Source of the DNA: Alteromonas sp. M12
Lineage (GTDB): Bacteria > Pseudomonadota > Gammaproteobacteria > Enterobacterales > Alteromonadaceae
Length of the DNA stretch: 64,000 nucleotides
Reading direction: 5' to 3'
Assembly: GCF_037478005.1 (NCBI RefSeq)
Contig: NZ_CP144164.1
Coordinates: 4,774,001 to 4,838,000, forward strand
Positions 19,732 through 29,052 of the stretch are shown here, piece by piece. The notes beneath the pieces are model-generated. The model did no database searches. It was not told the DNA's origin and worked only from the letters and a program-made list of their open reading frames with translations. Made by a program: the position numbers and the translations under genes. The first letter of the stretch is position 1; each line of letters begins with the position of its first letter.

Positions 19732-20670
19732 TTAATGATCATGACCGGCCTCCGACTTTTCTAAATCGGCTTTAAACAGGTAGCTGTTCTGGCTGACAAT
19801 CACATCTGCAATGTGCAGACCTGATAACACTTCAATATTGTGGTTATCTTGCTGACCTAAGACTACGGGCACGGGACGGTATTCGTCACCTTCTTTGACA
19901 AATACGACAGAAGCCCCCTCAAACTCTTGAATCGACGCTTTAGGCACCATCATGGCGACATCAAGTTTGTTGATTGTGACAAGCCCTTTGATAGCTGCAC
20001 CAACCGGCCATTGACCTGAGGTATTAGCTATTTTGGCATACGCCAAGACATAAGGCTTTTCATCGGGTGAGGGTAAGATATGTTGGATAGTGGTTTCTAA
20101 CGATGCCCCTGCCACACTAAGTTGAGCACGTTGATTTTCAGCAATTTCAGGGAGCTGCTGTGGAAAAATTTTAAGCTGTGCCCACACGTCATCATAGTTT
20201 GCGATTGAAAATAACACTTGGCCATTAGATAACTCACCTTCATTGGCATGTCTGGCAATCACGGTGCCTGAAAACGGCGCGGCGACGGGATAGCTTTTCA
20301 GGCTTTCGTTGGATTCAACTACCGCCAGTGTCTCGCCTTTTTTTACCTTGTTACCTAAATTTGCATTGACCTTAGTCACCATACCGTCGAATCGTGCACG
20401 CACATGACTCAGTGAAGCAGGGTCGGTCACGATATTTCCGTAGACAGTGGTGGTGATATTGAGACTACCCGTTTGCACACTTTGCGTCATTATGCCCATT
20501 TTTTGCGCCATGCTATCCGACATGAATACGCGTTCATCCTTATGGGCTTCCTCTTTACCATGTTCGCCTTCTGATGCTTGTATTGTGGTGCTTGAAAAAA
20601 ATCCCAACGCACTGCAAACAATGAAAACTAACAGAGTGTTTTGCTTCTTAATTAATATATTTTTGTTCAT
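19732..20670 (-). CDS. czcB: RND periplasmic adaptor CzcB (cluster 1)
   Basis: Membrane-fusion protein linking CzcA to the outer-membrane channel. Signal sequence is at about 9-30, then a His/Glu-rich stretch (EGEHGKEEAHKDE), a barrel-sandwich/lipoyl-like hairpin (VRARFDGMVTKVNANLGNKVKKG and APFSGTVIARH halves) and a beta-barrel domain. At 312 aa it is short, lacking the extra N-terminal domain of the cluster-2 adaptor. A His-containing end (EAGHDH) may bind metal. The start was moved to ATG 20670 (MNKNILIKK), just inside the overlap with the czcC stop; the upstream extension is czcC sequence in another frame. Confidence 0.93.
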   Translation of the reverse strand: MNKNILIKKQNTLLVFIVCSALGFFSSTTIQASEGEHGKEEAHKDERVFMSDSMAQKMGIMTQSVQTGSLNITTTVYGNIVTDPASLSHVRARFDGMVTKVNANLGNKVKKGETLAVVESNESLKSYPVAAPFSGTVIARHANEGELSNGQVLFSIANYDDVWAQLKIFPQQLPEIAENQRAQLSVAGASLETTIQHILPSPDEKPYVLAYAKIANTSGQWPVGAAIKGLVTINKLDVAMMVPKASIQEFEGASVVFVKEGDEYRPVPVVLGQQDNHNIEVLSGLHIADVIVSQNSYLFKADLEKSEAGHDH

Positions 20671-21989
20671 TTTGTTTTTCTCGAAAAAGAGCTGTTGATC
20701 GTATCCACAAGAGGCTGTGCAGTCAGTGATTCGATATCTGCACCACGCTGATGAGCTTGCTTCGCTGATTGAATTAAGGCTTGTTTGGCATTGAGTAGTT
20801 CTTGACGTGTACTCACCCATTCAAGGTAGCTGAATCGACCGTTTATATAGGCTTGTTCTACTAATTCCAGCGCTTGGACTAAGGGTGGGATAATAGAGTT
20901 TTGCAGTGTCTGTACATTGAGCAGCGCATTGTTTCTGACAATCAAGGCCATATTTAGCTGATGGTATAGGCTTTGCGTCGCTGACTCTTTTTGTTGTTCC
21001 AGCTGTGCCTGAATTGCCCGCTGCTTTTCGTACTCGCCAAGATTTCGGTCACCGGCAAACAGAGGCATACTCACGCCTGCTACAAAGGCTGTTTCATCTA
21101 TGCCATTCATGCGCCTGATACCAGCCGTCCAGCTTAAATCCGATTGATTAGCTGCTTGAGTAAGACGGACTTGAGATGCCTGCAATCTCGAACCTTGCGT
21201 ATAGACCTCAAGATTGGGGCTGTCCAATAAGGTGGTAAAAAGCGCGGTTAACGAAGGAGACGATTGCAGCGCAAATAAGTCACCCTCCACATCAGTAAAA
21301 GAGGGATCTTTTTCCCCCCACATAATAGCCAGACTATTTATCATGCCTTGCTTAGTTTGCTGTGCCGTCACCACATCCAGTCTAGCTCTTGCTAAAGCCG
21401 CTTCAGCGCGTTTCTGTTCAAATGCAGGGGAAGCACCTGCATCCACGCGTCTTGCGACAGCCTGATAGGTATATCGAGCAAGTGTTTCTGCATCTTTTTG
21501 CGCGTCAATTAACGCTTGTTGCGCCAATACATCGATGTAGCGACGTGTCACTTCAGCCAGTACATCCAAGGTATGCACTTGTTTTTGTGCTTCGACTAAG
21601 GTGGATTGCGCCTTAGCAAACGCCTTACGTGAGTTGAGTTTATTGCCCAATTCAATGACCGACGACAATGTGAGAGTCAGCTCGGTGTCCTTAATGCCAG
21701 AGACCTCGTCTGTTCCTAAGAAGTTTTCCACTTCAATGCCTGCGTTGAGGGCAGGTTTGAGAGAAGCAGTTTTAATTTCTCCCTCAATCGCTTGTTGCCT
21801 ATATGTGAACTCAAGCAACTCGGGCGAATTCGCTAATGTTCGCTGTATGGCGCTTTGCAAGGTCATTTCGCGATTGGTGATACTGTTTGTTTGTGCTACT
21901 ACCACGGTGTGTGTTGTCAAAAGGACAAGCATCGTGGAAATCACCCAAGCGTGCGCACGCACAGGGCGACTCAATGAAAAATGCATCAT
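20667..21989 (-). CDS. czcC: TolC-family outer-membrane channel CzcC (cluster 1)
   Basis: Outer-membrane factor forming the exit duct of the pump. A signal peptide (about 1-32) is followed by two internally repeated outer-membrane-efflux domains with long amphipathic helices. Typical family motifs are SPELLEFTYRQQAIEGEI near the N-terminus and GRFSYLEWVSTRQELLNAKQ near the C-terminus. Length 440 aa. Its stop overlaps the czcB start by four bases. Confidence 0.93.
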   Translation of the reverse strand: MMHFSLSRPVRAHAWVISTMLVLLTTHTVVVAQTNSITNREMTLQSAIQRTLANSPELLEFTYRQQAIEGEIKTASLKPALNAGIEVENFLGTDEVSGIKDTELTLTLSSVIELGNKLNSRKAFAKAQSTLVEAQKQVHTLDVLAEVTRRYIDVLAQQALIDAQKDAETLARYTYQAVARRVDAGASPAFEQKRAEAALARARLDVVTAQQTKQGMINSLAIMWGEKDPSFTDVEGDLFALQSSPSLTALFTTLLDSPNLEVYTQGSRLQASQVRLTQAANQSDLSWTAGIRRMNGIDETAFVAGVSMPLFAGDRNLGEYEKQRAIQAQLEQQKESATQSLYHQLNMALIVRNNALLNVQTLQNSIIPPLVQALELVEQAYINGRFSYLEWVSTRQELLNAKQALIQSAKQAHQRGADIESLTAQPLVDTINSSFSRKTK

Positions 21990-22060
21990 TGTTTTATTCC
22001 TAAATTATCAAAAATATATATCGCCAAGCAGTTGGCGAACGGTGTTTGATTAGTTCAGGG

Positions 22061-22456
22061 TTATGCTTTAGGTGGGCGTAGTAATTGCGTGACCGGTGCA
22101 TCTATAACTTTTGATAAGTAATAGAAACCGTGATGGGTGGCAACAGAAGCAAGTTCAATTGCGGTGTTATTTCCAAGCCATTGGGCATGGGTTCCATGAC
22201 AGTGACCACAATGGTGGCAATCAGCAGGATTGTGAGAAACATCTATGGGGGCGTTATCAGTATCGGGATGTTCGATAGATTTTAGTTGCACCTGCGGCTT
22301 TTCAGAAGCGATATTATCGCCTAACTGATGCTCGTGTATTTCGTTGAGATGTTGCGAGTCGATAGCATGAAAATCCAAGGACTTGGCGACAGCAGAAAAC
22401 GACTGAAACAAAATCAGCGAAATCAACAGGTAGCTTGTCACCCTTACACTAAACAT
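22061..22456 (-). CDS. small exported His/Cys-rich protein of the czc cluster
   Basis: A 131-aa protein with a signal peptide (about 1-24) and a conspicuous metal-ligand cluster, DCHHCGHCHGTH, spanning C80, C83 and C86 with five histidines, plus further histidines at 30-45. The cluster suggests a periplasmic metal buffer or sensor comparable in position to CzcI of other czc operons. I do not claim homology to CzcI. It lies between the CzcD-like gene and czcC in the same orientation, 71 bp before czcC. Confidence 0.82.
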   Translation of the reverse strand: MFSVRVTSYLLISLILFQSFSAVAKSLDFHAIDSQHLNEIHEHQLGDNIASEKPQVQLKSIEHPDTDNAPIDVSHNPADCHHCGHCHGTHAQWLGNNTAIELASVATHHGFYYLSKVIDAPVTQLLRPPKA

Positions 22457-22543
22457 ATCTATCTACTCTCATCTTTTTCATATTAACAGGTAATCGAACT
22501 AAGACCAATCGACCAACCGAAACAAAGTATTTCAATCATTACA

Positions 22544-23428
22544 TTACTCATCACGACAATCTTCATTGGCAAATTCAATTTCAATGGTAGTGTGCACAAA
22601 ATCAAACTCATCAAGGCCTTGGCGAAGTTCGTCTTTAAGTGTTCTCAACTGAGAAACCGAAACATCTTGTTTCAACTCCACATGTGCCGTCATGACGCTA
22701 TGTTCACCGTCCAAAGACCAGATATGAAAATGATGTATATCCGCCACATCACTGTTTGACATGAGCACTTTACGCACTTCCTCCATCTGCTTAGCATCGG
22801 GCGTGGCTTGCAGGAATAACAATAAGGTTTCTTTTAGATTTTTAACTACATTGAATAAAATGAATAACGTGAAGCCAATAGATAAGATAGGATCTAAAAT
22901 TGGCCATGGCTTAAACATCAGCACAATCGATACGATCAGCACTGCCACCCAACCCAATACATCTTCAAGTAAATGCCAGTTTAAGATACGCTCGTTTAAG
23001 GAACTCCCTTCGCTAAGTTTATACGCAGCAAATCCATTAACGGCGATGCCAAAAATTGACAGGAGTAACATGCCTTCGACTTGCGGCATTTCAGGTGCTG
23101 AAAGCCTTGGGATAGCTTCGAATAAGATCCATATTGAGCCAGTCGTTAACACTAAGCCGTTGATCAATGCACCAAGAAGTGAAAATCGTTTATAGCCATA
23201 GGAAAATGTATTGGTTGCTTCTTTATCACTGAGTTTATTTAAGCCCCACGCGGTGCCAATGGATAAACTATCGCCCAAATCATGCACTGCGTCGGCCATA
23301 ATAGCCGTGCTGTTTGTCAGCCACCCGCCGATAAATTCAATGATAGTGAACACGACATTCAAGAAAAATGCCCAGCCAATACGTTTTGATGCGCTGTTAT
23401 CACTGTGACTGTGGTTATGATTATGCAT
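22544..23428 (-). CDS. czcD: cation diffusion facilitator CzcD-like
   Basis: Inner-membrane Zn/Cd/Co:proton antiporter of the CDF family; 294 aa. It begins with a His-rich stretch (MHNHNHSHSDN), has six helices with the metal-site motifs DAVHDLGDS (helix 2) and HLLEDVLGW (helix 5), and a C-terminal cytoplasmic domain (about 205-290) including HHFHIWSLDGEHSVMTAHVEL. Start set at ATG 23428; the longer frame reads back through the DUF3703 gene. It overlaps that gene by eight bases. Confidence 0.94.
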   Translation of the reverse strand: MHNHNHSHSDNSASKRIGWAFFLNVVFTIIEFIGGWLTNSTAIMADAVHDLGDSLSIGTAWGLNKLSDKEATNTFSYGYKRFSLLGALINGLVLTTGSIWILFEAIPRLSAPEMPQVEGMLLLSIFGIAVNGFAAYKLSEGSSLNERILNWHLLEDVLGWVAVLIVSIVLMFKPWPILDPILSIGFTLFILFNVVKNLKETLLLFLQATPDAKQMEEVRKVLMSNSDVADIHHFHIWSLDGEHSVMTAHVELKQDVSVSQLRTLKDELRQGLDEFDFVHTTIEIEFANEDCRDE

Positions 23429-23780
23429 GGTTGATTTTGTCCAATATCGCCTGATTTTCAGCACTGATTGGCAGTCGCTTAAAGGGGCTGATGTCAGTGC
23501 CACCTGTATTCCCTTTAGGTACAAGGCCGATAGCTGTTTTGGTTGCAGCACCAACTATTCTTATTACTTGTCCAAAAACGGCTCTCCAATCTTTGTTTAG
23601 AAGACCATGTCGCAGCATTTTACAATGAATTAAACAATGATAATAAGTAGAGTGCTGACCAATTACATGCGCATCCTCCAGCGCTGCAAATGCCTGCCTC
23701 TCATTATTGTTAGACATTGCACCTGAGTAATCTGTTAATTTGGCATCGATATGCGGCTTAACGGCTTTATTGAATGTCAT
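23421..23780 (-). CDS. DUF3703 family protein
   Basis: A 119-aa cytoplasmic protein of the DUF3703 family, found almost only beside metal-efflux genes. Recognisable features are AFAALEDAHVIGQHSTYYHCLIHCKMLRHGL near residues 30-60 (His/Cys-rich helix) and the GNTGG-x-x-x-SPFKRLPI segment near the C-terminus. Role unproven; metal binding is an inference from the His/Cys content. Overlaps both neighbouring CDF genes (4 and 8 bases), so it is translationally coupled. Confidence 0.88.
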   Translation of the reverse strand: MTFNKAVKPHIDAKLTDYSGAMSNNNERQAFAALEDAHVIGQHSTYYHCLIHCKMLRHGLLNKDWRAVFGQVIRIVGAATKTAIGLVPKGNTGGTDISPFKRLPISAENQAILDKINHA

Positions 23781-24412
23781 AGTGAATCATCCCCTTTACC
23801 TTTAGCTAGTTTAATATTAAGTACTTCCTGCTTGGCGTCTTTCAGGATCATCCACGCTCCGCGCAGCACGACAATCGACACAATACAGCCGATAACCAAA
23901 TCCGGTACTCTGCTATCAAGCCATACCACTAAAACTCCGGCGATAATGACACCCATGTTGGCGATGACATCGTTGGCCGAAAAAATCCAGCTGGCTCGCA
24001 TATGTACTTCGTCGTTTTTATGATTACGAATAATCACCAAGCAAACGACGTTTGCAATTAGTGCAATGAACCCCATTCCTATCATTAGTGATGAGATAGG
24101 CTCACTGCCCAAGAATAACCTTCTGGTAATATCAATAAGAATAATTACGCCCAGCAATAGCTGAAAGTAACCACTGATTTTAGCCGCGTTGGCTTTGTGA
24201 AGTATAGATTTACCCACAGCATAAATACCTATGCCGTATACAACCGCATCCGCTAGCATGTCCATAGAGTCTGCTATCAAAGCAGTAGAGTCAGCCAAAA
24301 TACCCACAGTCATCTCAACGAAAAACATCACCGCATTGATGCCGAGCAGCCAATACAGAACCCGTTTTTGTGAGGCATCTTTGATTTCCACTTCACAGCC
24401 ACAACCACTCAT
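23777..24412 (-). CDS. CDF-family cation transporter lacking the C-terminal domain
   Basis: First gene of the leftward operon. It is a 211-aa CDF transporter with a Cys-containing start (MSGCGCEVE) and six helices. Metal-site motifs are DSMDMLADA (helix 2) and SANDVIANM (helix 5). It ends shortly after helix 6, so it lacks the cytoplasmic dimerisation domain of CzcD; this short form is common directly next to CadR/PbrR-type regulators. It is probably transcribed from the MerR-type promoter at 24445-24475. Confidence 0.92.
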   Translation of the reverse strand: MSGCGCEVEIKDASQKRVLYWLLGINAVMFFVEMTVGILADSTALIADSMDMLADAVVYGIGIYAVGKSILHKANAAKISGYFQLLLGVIILIDITRRLFLGSEPISSLMIGMGFIALIANVVCLVIIRNHKNDEVHMRASWIFSANDVIANMGVIIAGVLVVWLDSRVPDLVIGCIVSIVVLRGAWMILKDAKQEVLNIKLAKGKGDDSL

Positions 24413-24444
24413 TATTTAACTCTTATTCCAAATACTGTAGGTAC

Positions 24445-24475
24445 AGTGTAAAGTCTATACCTAGTATAGAGTCAA
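24445..24475 (-). promoter_or_regulatory. MerR-type promoter/operator with 19-bp spacer
   Basis: On the minus strand TTGACT (24475-24470) and TACACT (24450-24445) are separated by 19 bp, the over-long spacing typical of MerR-family activation. A perfect dyad CTATAC-3-GTATAG (24455-24469) fills the spacer. It drives the leftward czc operon and is the expected binding site of the CadR-like protein encoded at 24494. Confidence 0.9.
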
Positions 24476-24493
24476 CAACACAAAGGCACGTTT

Positions 24494-24883
24494 ATGAAAA
24501 TAGGTGAGCTATCAAAAAAAAGTGGGTGTTCTATTCAGACGATCCGTTTTTATGAAAAACAGGATTTGTTTGAGGCGTGCAACCGCAGTGAAGGCAACTA
24601 CAGAATTTATGACGCCTCATCGTTGAGAGCACTGCGATTCATTAAACAATGTCGCTCATTAGATTTGACCATAATAGAAATTAAACAGCTGTTGGATACA
24701 AAAAATAATCCCGATAAAAGTTGTTCTAGTGTGAACAATTTGATCCATCAACATATGGTTGACGTCACACATCGCATTGCAGAGCTTGAGGAGCTAAAGC
24801 TTACCCTATCTGATATGGCCTCGGCATGCACAGATGATAGAAAAGTTAAAGAATGTGGGGTATTGCAGTTGCTTGAAGAGTGA
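24494..24883 (+). CDS. cadR: MerR-family Cd/Pb/Zn-responsive regulator, CadR-like
   Basis: Transcription activator of 129 aa. N-terminal winged helix begins MKIGELSKKSGCSIQTIRFYEKQ, followed by the long dimerisation helix and a metal loop. Cysteines C77, C112 and C121 correspond closely to the CadR/PbrR metal ligands (C77, C112, C119 in CadR). Divergent from the czc operon and separated by 81 bp that hold the MerR-type promoter. It should bend that DNA and activate the operon on binding Cd, Pb or Zn. Confidence 0.93.
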   Translation: MKIGELSKKSGCSIQTIRFYEKQDLFEACNRSEGNYRIYDASSLRALRFIKQCRSLDLTIIEIKQLLDTKNNPDKSCSSVNNLIHQHMVDVTHRIAELEELKLTLSDMASACTDDRKVKECGVLQLLEE

Positions 24884-25407
24884 TACTCATATCTGCAAGT
24901 CTTGTTGTTTTAAGTTTACCTAAGCTTTCATCAGGATATAGATTTGATAACTCGAAAGGCCGCCTATATTCAGGCTTTATAGGATTCAACAATTGGAATT
25001 AAAAAAGGTAACCGCTAAATCGTTTTCTGCCTTAATTCCACATATAGCAAGACCCATCAATATAGCACCATCATTTGCGTGTTTACATACTCAGCATTGC
25101 CGATCGCCAGAAGTTATTAATCGACGATACATTCGCTTGAAGGATATTGAATTAACGAAAATAGCTATAACCAGTATCTGATATAACCACTAATTCGGCC
25201 AGCGAGCTATGACTGACGGCAATTGGCACACAAGAAACAGGCAACCCTGTGCGATGTTTGGTTAGAAAAAGTTAACTCCGATCAAACTCATTGACATTGT
25301 TGTGATTAAAAATTATACACATATAAATATATTGTGATCGTAAACACAATAAGCACATACTAGTTCTGTAACAAAATTTTATAATCTCTTCAGATAGGTA
25401 AATTTTT
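24884..25407. other. intergenic region without a recognisable gene
   Basis: About 520 bp of A+T-rich DNA between cadR and the second YghX-like gene. A 62-codon frame at 24993-25181 starts with TTG, has no Shine-Dalgarno site and no recognisable motif, so I leave it out. The stretch at 25290-25360 is very A+T-rich and may hold the promoter of the downstream hydrolase. Confidence 0.5.
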
Positions 25408-26316
25408 ATGAACGATCCAATTCAGAATGACAACCTACCATCACAAATCATTCCCCAAGAAGCTTTCGATTGGTACGATCAATACGCGCACGGGATAATA
25501 GATAGACGGACATTCTTATCTCGACTTGGATCTCTAGCGGCGCTGGGCTTCAGTATGTCGGTACTCTCTTCTGCCTTGTTACCGAATTATGCATTAGCAG
25601 AACAAGTTTCATTTAATGACCCTGAAATCAAAGCAACATATTTAACCTTTCCCTCTGATAAGGGACACGGAGAAGGAAGAGGATACTTCGTCACTCCAGA
25701 AAAAATGACGGCTAAAGCTCCCTTAGTTTTAGTAGTACATGAAAATAGAGGTCTGAACCCATATATCAAAGATGTCGCTAGGCGAGCAGCAAAAGCGGGA
25801 TTCATAGCATTCGCTCCAGATGCGTTGCACCCACTCGGGGGTTATCCAGGAAATGATGATCAAGGTAGAGAAATGCAGCGTTCGATGGACAGGGCAAAAA
25901 TCGAGCAAGACTTCATCGCAGCAGCCAAATTTTTGCAATCGCACCCGTCGGGCAATGGCAAACTTGGCGCAGTCGGCTTTTGTTTTGGTGGTTACATTGT
26001 CAACATGCTAGCAGCATCAATTCCTGAAGTTATAAGTGCTGGCGTACCATTTTATGGCACCCCAGCAGCGAAGGAATTGCGCAAAAATATTAAAGCGCCT
26101 CTGCTAGTGCAGCTTGCCGAGTTAGATGAAAGAGTCAACGCAAGTTGGCCTGAGTATGAACAGGATTTGAAAGCGAATCAGGTTGACTACACCATGCACA
26201 TGTACCAGAAAGCAAATCACGGATTTCATAACGACTCTACGGGGCGTTATGACCCAGAAGCTGCTGAATTAGCATGGCAACGAACAATTAGCTTTTTTAA
26301 GCAGCATTTGGGCTAA
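25408..26316 (+). CDS. dienelactone hydrolase family protein, YghX-like (second copy)
   Basis: A 302-aa alpha/beta hydrolase, paralogue of 6166-7038 and similar in plan to E. coli YghX. It keeps the full family N-terminus (QEAFDWYDQYAHG), then IDRRTFLSRLGSLAALGF, a Tat-like export signal ending NYALA. Catalytic triad candidates: Cys in GFCFGG, Asp in ELDERV, His in NHGFHND. A GATAGG stretch lies upstream of ATG 25408. The two copies face outward and bracket the cop/czc1 region, but their DNA differs too much for a recent duplication. Substrate unknown. Confidence 0.92.
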   Translation: MNDPIQNDNLPSQIIPQEAFDWYDQYAHGIIDRRTFLSRLGSLAALGFSMSVLSSALLPNYALAEQVSFNDPEIKATYLTFPSDKGHGEGRGYFVTPEKMTAKAPLVLVVHENRGLNPYIKDVARRAAKAGFIAFAPDALHPLGGYPGNDDQGREMQRSMDRAKIEQDFIAAAKFLQSHPSGNGKLGAVGFCFGGYIVNMLAASIPEVISAGVPFYGTPAAKELRKNIKAPLLVQLAELDERVNASWPEYEQDLKANQVDYTMHMYQKANHGFHNDSTGRYDPEAAELAWQRTISFFKQHLG

Positions 26317-26572
26317 AGGAGCTGTGCAGTGCGGCTGACTTAATGTTTAAATACTGCACAATTATGTTGAGTCTACTTTTGGACAGAAAAATTTTTCTTT
26401 GAATGATCCAAAGAGTGATTTCTACATGTTGAACCTTTTTCAACAAAGGCATGAAAGCTTAAAGTTTGCTACAACTTACAGCTAACAAATTGGCGTTTTC
26501 TGCTTGAAACTATCATAGCGCAAGTTCAATAATAAAATCGGCTACAGCCAGCCAATGGCGGACATTGAACTT

Positions 26573-28594
26573 CTATTCTACCCCTAAATACTCATCATCA
26601 GCATCTGTTTTCAAAGTAAGTATATAGTCATCAAAGCAAATAAGATTAACCCCCTTATTAGCACAAGCAGATTCAAGTACATCTACATCTAAGCTCGTAG
26701 CAAAGATAACCTGCCCATTATAGTCTTTAGACTCTGATGCTTTATCAATTAGGTTTGCAAAACTCGCTTTGCTAGCTTCGTGCTGTCTTGGCTCATCAAA
26801 TACAACACCCCCCCCGTGCAATACACCTTTTTTATTTCCAGCAAGTTGCAACAGAGAAAGTGTGTAAGCCCAAATTATTCGAATGTAATCACTAGCGGAT
26901 GTTTCAGCAACAATATCGTAACCATCCTGCTCTGGACGCAATGTATGCTCTGAGATAGAGATATAACCAATAGAAGCAGGAGTAAAGTTAAATGCTTTCA
27001 AGTTCCCTTTAACAAGAGATAAAAGTTCATGAATAATTAATTTTTTATCACTGTTTGATGATGTGTTTCGCAATTTTTTTAGAGCAGTCGTCGAAACGCT
27101 CCAAGAAGAGTGTATTCTTGCCGCTTGGCTTTTAAGGTCAATCAAAGAATCCCCAAGTTTTTCAGCATCTCTTAGCTCGATTTCCGCCTGTATCTTTTTC
27201 CTAAGCAGAGCGTTTACCTTACCATTAACATCATTCAAATCTTCACGAAGGCTGTCCAGTACACTCTCTTCTTTGTTTGCTCTTGCTTTAATCATTTTAC
27301 CTTTAGATTGAAGTTGTCTTAGAACCTCACTATTTCGGAGCTTAATACTCACATAGAAATCAGCCTGGTTTTTTAAAAACTCAACATTTTCACCTAATGT
27401 CATAGGCTCTCTCCTGACAGACCGATTTCCTAGTGTGTCGTAGAGTTCCGATTCACATATTGGGCATGTTTTTGTGTCGAGGTCAGCCTCTATTAAGCTG
27501 CCAACATCTTTAAGGCGACGTAATTGTTGATATCTATCTAATTCATTTTTCAATGTGGATATTTTACTCTCAACATCCGACAACGAGAGCATAGAAACTT
27601 CAATTTCTTCTGAATTTTTCTCAGCTTCTCTTCGAAGCTCTCTCAACCTAGCCTGCTGGCTACTTAACTTGTCATTATCTGGCGTAGCCTCTGAGACATC
27701 AAGCGCCACCTTATTCACCAACAATTTGAGAGATCGCTGTCGCTCCACCACAGAATAAGTTGCACTCCCGTCTTGATAAAGAAATTCAACATCAAAGCTA
27801 TCCTTATAACCACCCAAATCAGGGGTTTTATTCATTATCACTGAATTGAAATCCGCGATTCCTTCAGCCGCACTAATTAGTTTCTCCCACTCATTTTCCG
27901 AATTTGTAATGCTATTTCTTAATCGCACAACCTTATTTTCATACTCAAAACTGTCAATTCCCAAGCAAAACTCAGTAGTCGTTTTTTTAACATTTTTAAT
28001 ACCATAGACAGTGGGTATATTTGCTTGGATTTCCGACCACCCTCTTTTTTGTTCAATAAAAAACAAAGAAAATATACATTCGATATAAAGCTTTACTTCC
28101 CTTCCATCAAAGGTGACAACATTAGGTAATTCCCAGCCAATAAATTCAGCCAACCATTTATGAAAGCCCCTGTCACTTTTTGCCGATCCAACATTACCTG
28201 AAGAACCAAGGAAATAATCTGTGTTTCTGCCGCTTTGAAATACAGTGACTTTGTTCTCATTTCCAAGAATATCTCTAGTAATAAGAACCACATCTCCACT
28301 GCTATTCTTTACGGTAAGAACAACGCACGATGAACTCACATAATATTGTTTCTCTTTCTCCTTACTATCAGAGATAACTTCATATAACGATTTTGGAAAT
28401 GGCCGCTTACTTTTCGGCCCAAGAATAGCCTCTAAGCCAAGGCCATATGCAATCGCATTAACACACGTTGACTTTCCTGATGAGTTTTCAGCACGAATTA
28501 TATTAAGCCCGACACTTAATGGAATACTGACAGAAAACTCACCTCCATTCGTTTGCGCTGTAAGCTCAATATTTTCAATCGTCAGTCCCAACAT
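26573..28594 (-). CDS. Rad50/SMC-like ATPase of a predicted ABC-three-component defence system
   Basis: A 673-aa ABC-type ATPase. Walker A is AENSSGKST (residues 35-43), with Ala instead of the usual first Gly. Two coiled-coil arms (about 215-370 and 400-500) meet at a zinc-hook-like CPIC (C377/C380). Walker B is VVFDEP (597-602). The ABC signature is degenerate (SASDYIR), and the residue after Walker B where Rad50 has His is Thr/Ser (FATS). Third in a three-gene operon: the start ATG overlaps the preceding stop as TAATG, so translation is coupled. Family assignment (ABC-3C) is by architecture; the exact subtype is not known to me. Confidence 0.82.
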   Translation of the reverse strand: MLGLTIENIELTAQTNGGEFSVSIPLSVGLNIIRAENSSGKSTCVNAIAYGLGLEAILGPKSKRPFPKSLYEVISDSKEKEKQYYVSSSCVVLTVKNSSGDVVLITRDILGNENKVTVFQSGRNTDYFLGSSGNVGSAKSDRGFHKWLAEFIGWELPNVVTFDGREVKLYIECIFSLFFIEQKRGWSEIQANIPTVYGIKNVKKTTTEFCLGIDSFEYENKVVRLRNSITNSENEWEKLISAAEGIADFNSVIMNKTPDLGGYKDSFDVEFLYQDGSATYSVVERQRSLKLLVNKVALDVSEATPDNDKLSSQQARLRELRREAEKNSEEIEVSMLSLSDVESKISTLKNELDRYQQLRRLKDVGSLIEADLDTKTCPICESELYDTLGNRSVRREPMTLGENVEFLKNQADFYVSIKLRNSEVLRQLQSKGKMIKARANKEESVLDSLREDLNDVNGKVNALLRKKIQAEIELRDAEKLGDSLIDLKSQAARIHSSWSVSTTALKKLRNTSSNSDKKLIIHELLSLVKGNLKAFNFTPASIGYISISEHTLRPEQDGYDIVAETSASDYIRIIWAYTLSLLQLAGNKKGVLHGGGVVFDEPRQHEASKASFANLIDKASESKDYNGQVIFATSLDVDVLESACANKGVNLICFDDYILTLKTDADDEYLGVE

Positions 28595-29052
28595 TAAAGC
28601 AATCCTCCTGATATCTCTTTAACTTTTCTGTCACTTAACTTCTTTCCCACTTTCCTTAAAAACCACAATTCTTCAAGCATAATCTCGTTATCAGTCACTA
28701 ACTGATAAACCTCAAGTCCACTCTCCGTAACATGAAGCCTTCCATCTTTTAAAAGTATAAAGTCTTTAGCCAATGCAAACTCCACAGCCTTAAATGTAGC
28801 TGTATCTACTGACACTAAAGGAATATCTAAGACTCTTTCATGAAGATAGTCTTCGTATTCACGCCATCGTTTTTTTCTGATTAACATCCATACAAGCATA
28901 TTTACTTTTTTGACGCTTAAATAACGTTTTTCGCCTGATAGGGACACTATAGAAATAAGAATAAGGCAAATCCTCCATAAAGGTCGCATCTCTATTGGAA
29001 CAGAATAAGGCTTATTACTAATGACAGGTTTTATTTTTCCGGCTTCATTCAT
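28594..29052 (-). CDS. predicted middle component of the ABC-three-component system
   Basis: A 152-aa protein with no membrane segment or signal. The C-terminal part (DFILLKDGRLHVTESGLEVYQLV) looks like a winged-helix wing, as in the middle components of ABC-3C systems, which bridge the ATPase and the effector. Assignment rests mainly on size, position between effector and ATPase, and overlapping frames (8 bases with the upstream gene, 1 base with the downstream gene). Alone the sequence would be called hypothetical. Confidence 0.62.
   Translation of the reverse strand: MNEAGKIKPVISNKPYSVPIEMRPLWRICLILISIVSLSGEKRYLSVKKVNMLVWMLIRKKRWREYEDYLHERVLDIPLVSVDTATFKAVEFALAKDFILLKDGRLHVTESGLEVYQLVTDNEIMLEELWFLRKVGKKLSDRKVKEISGGLL

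Noticed and set aside
24993..25181. 62-codon frame in the gap after cadR
   Set aside because: TTG start, no Shine-Dalgarno site, no recognisable domain; composition is like the surrounding non-coding DNA.
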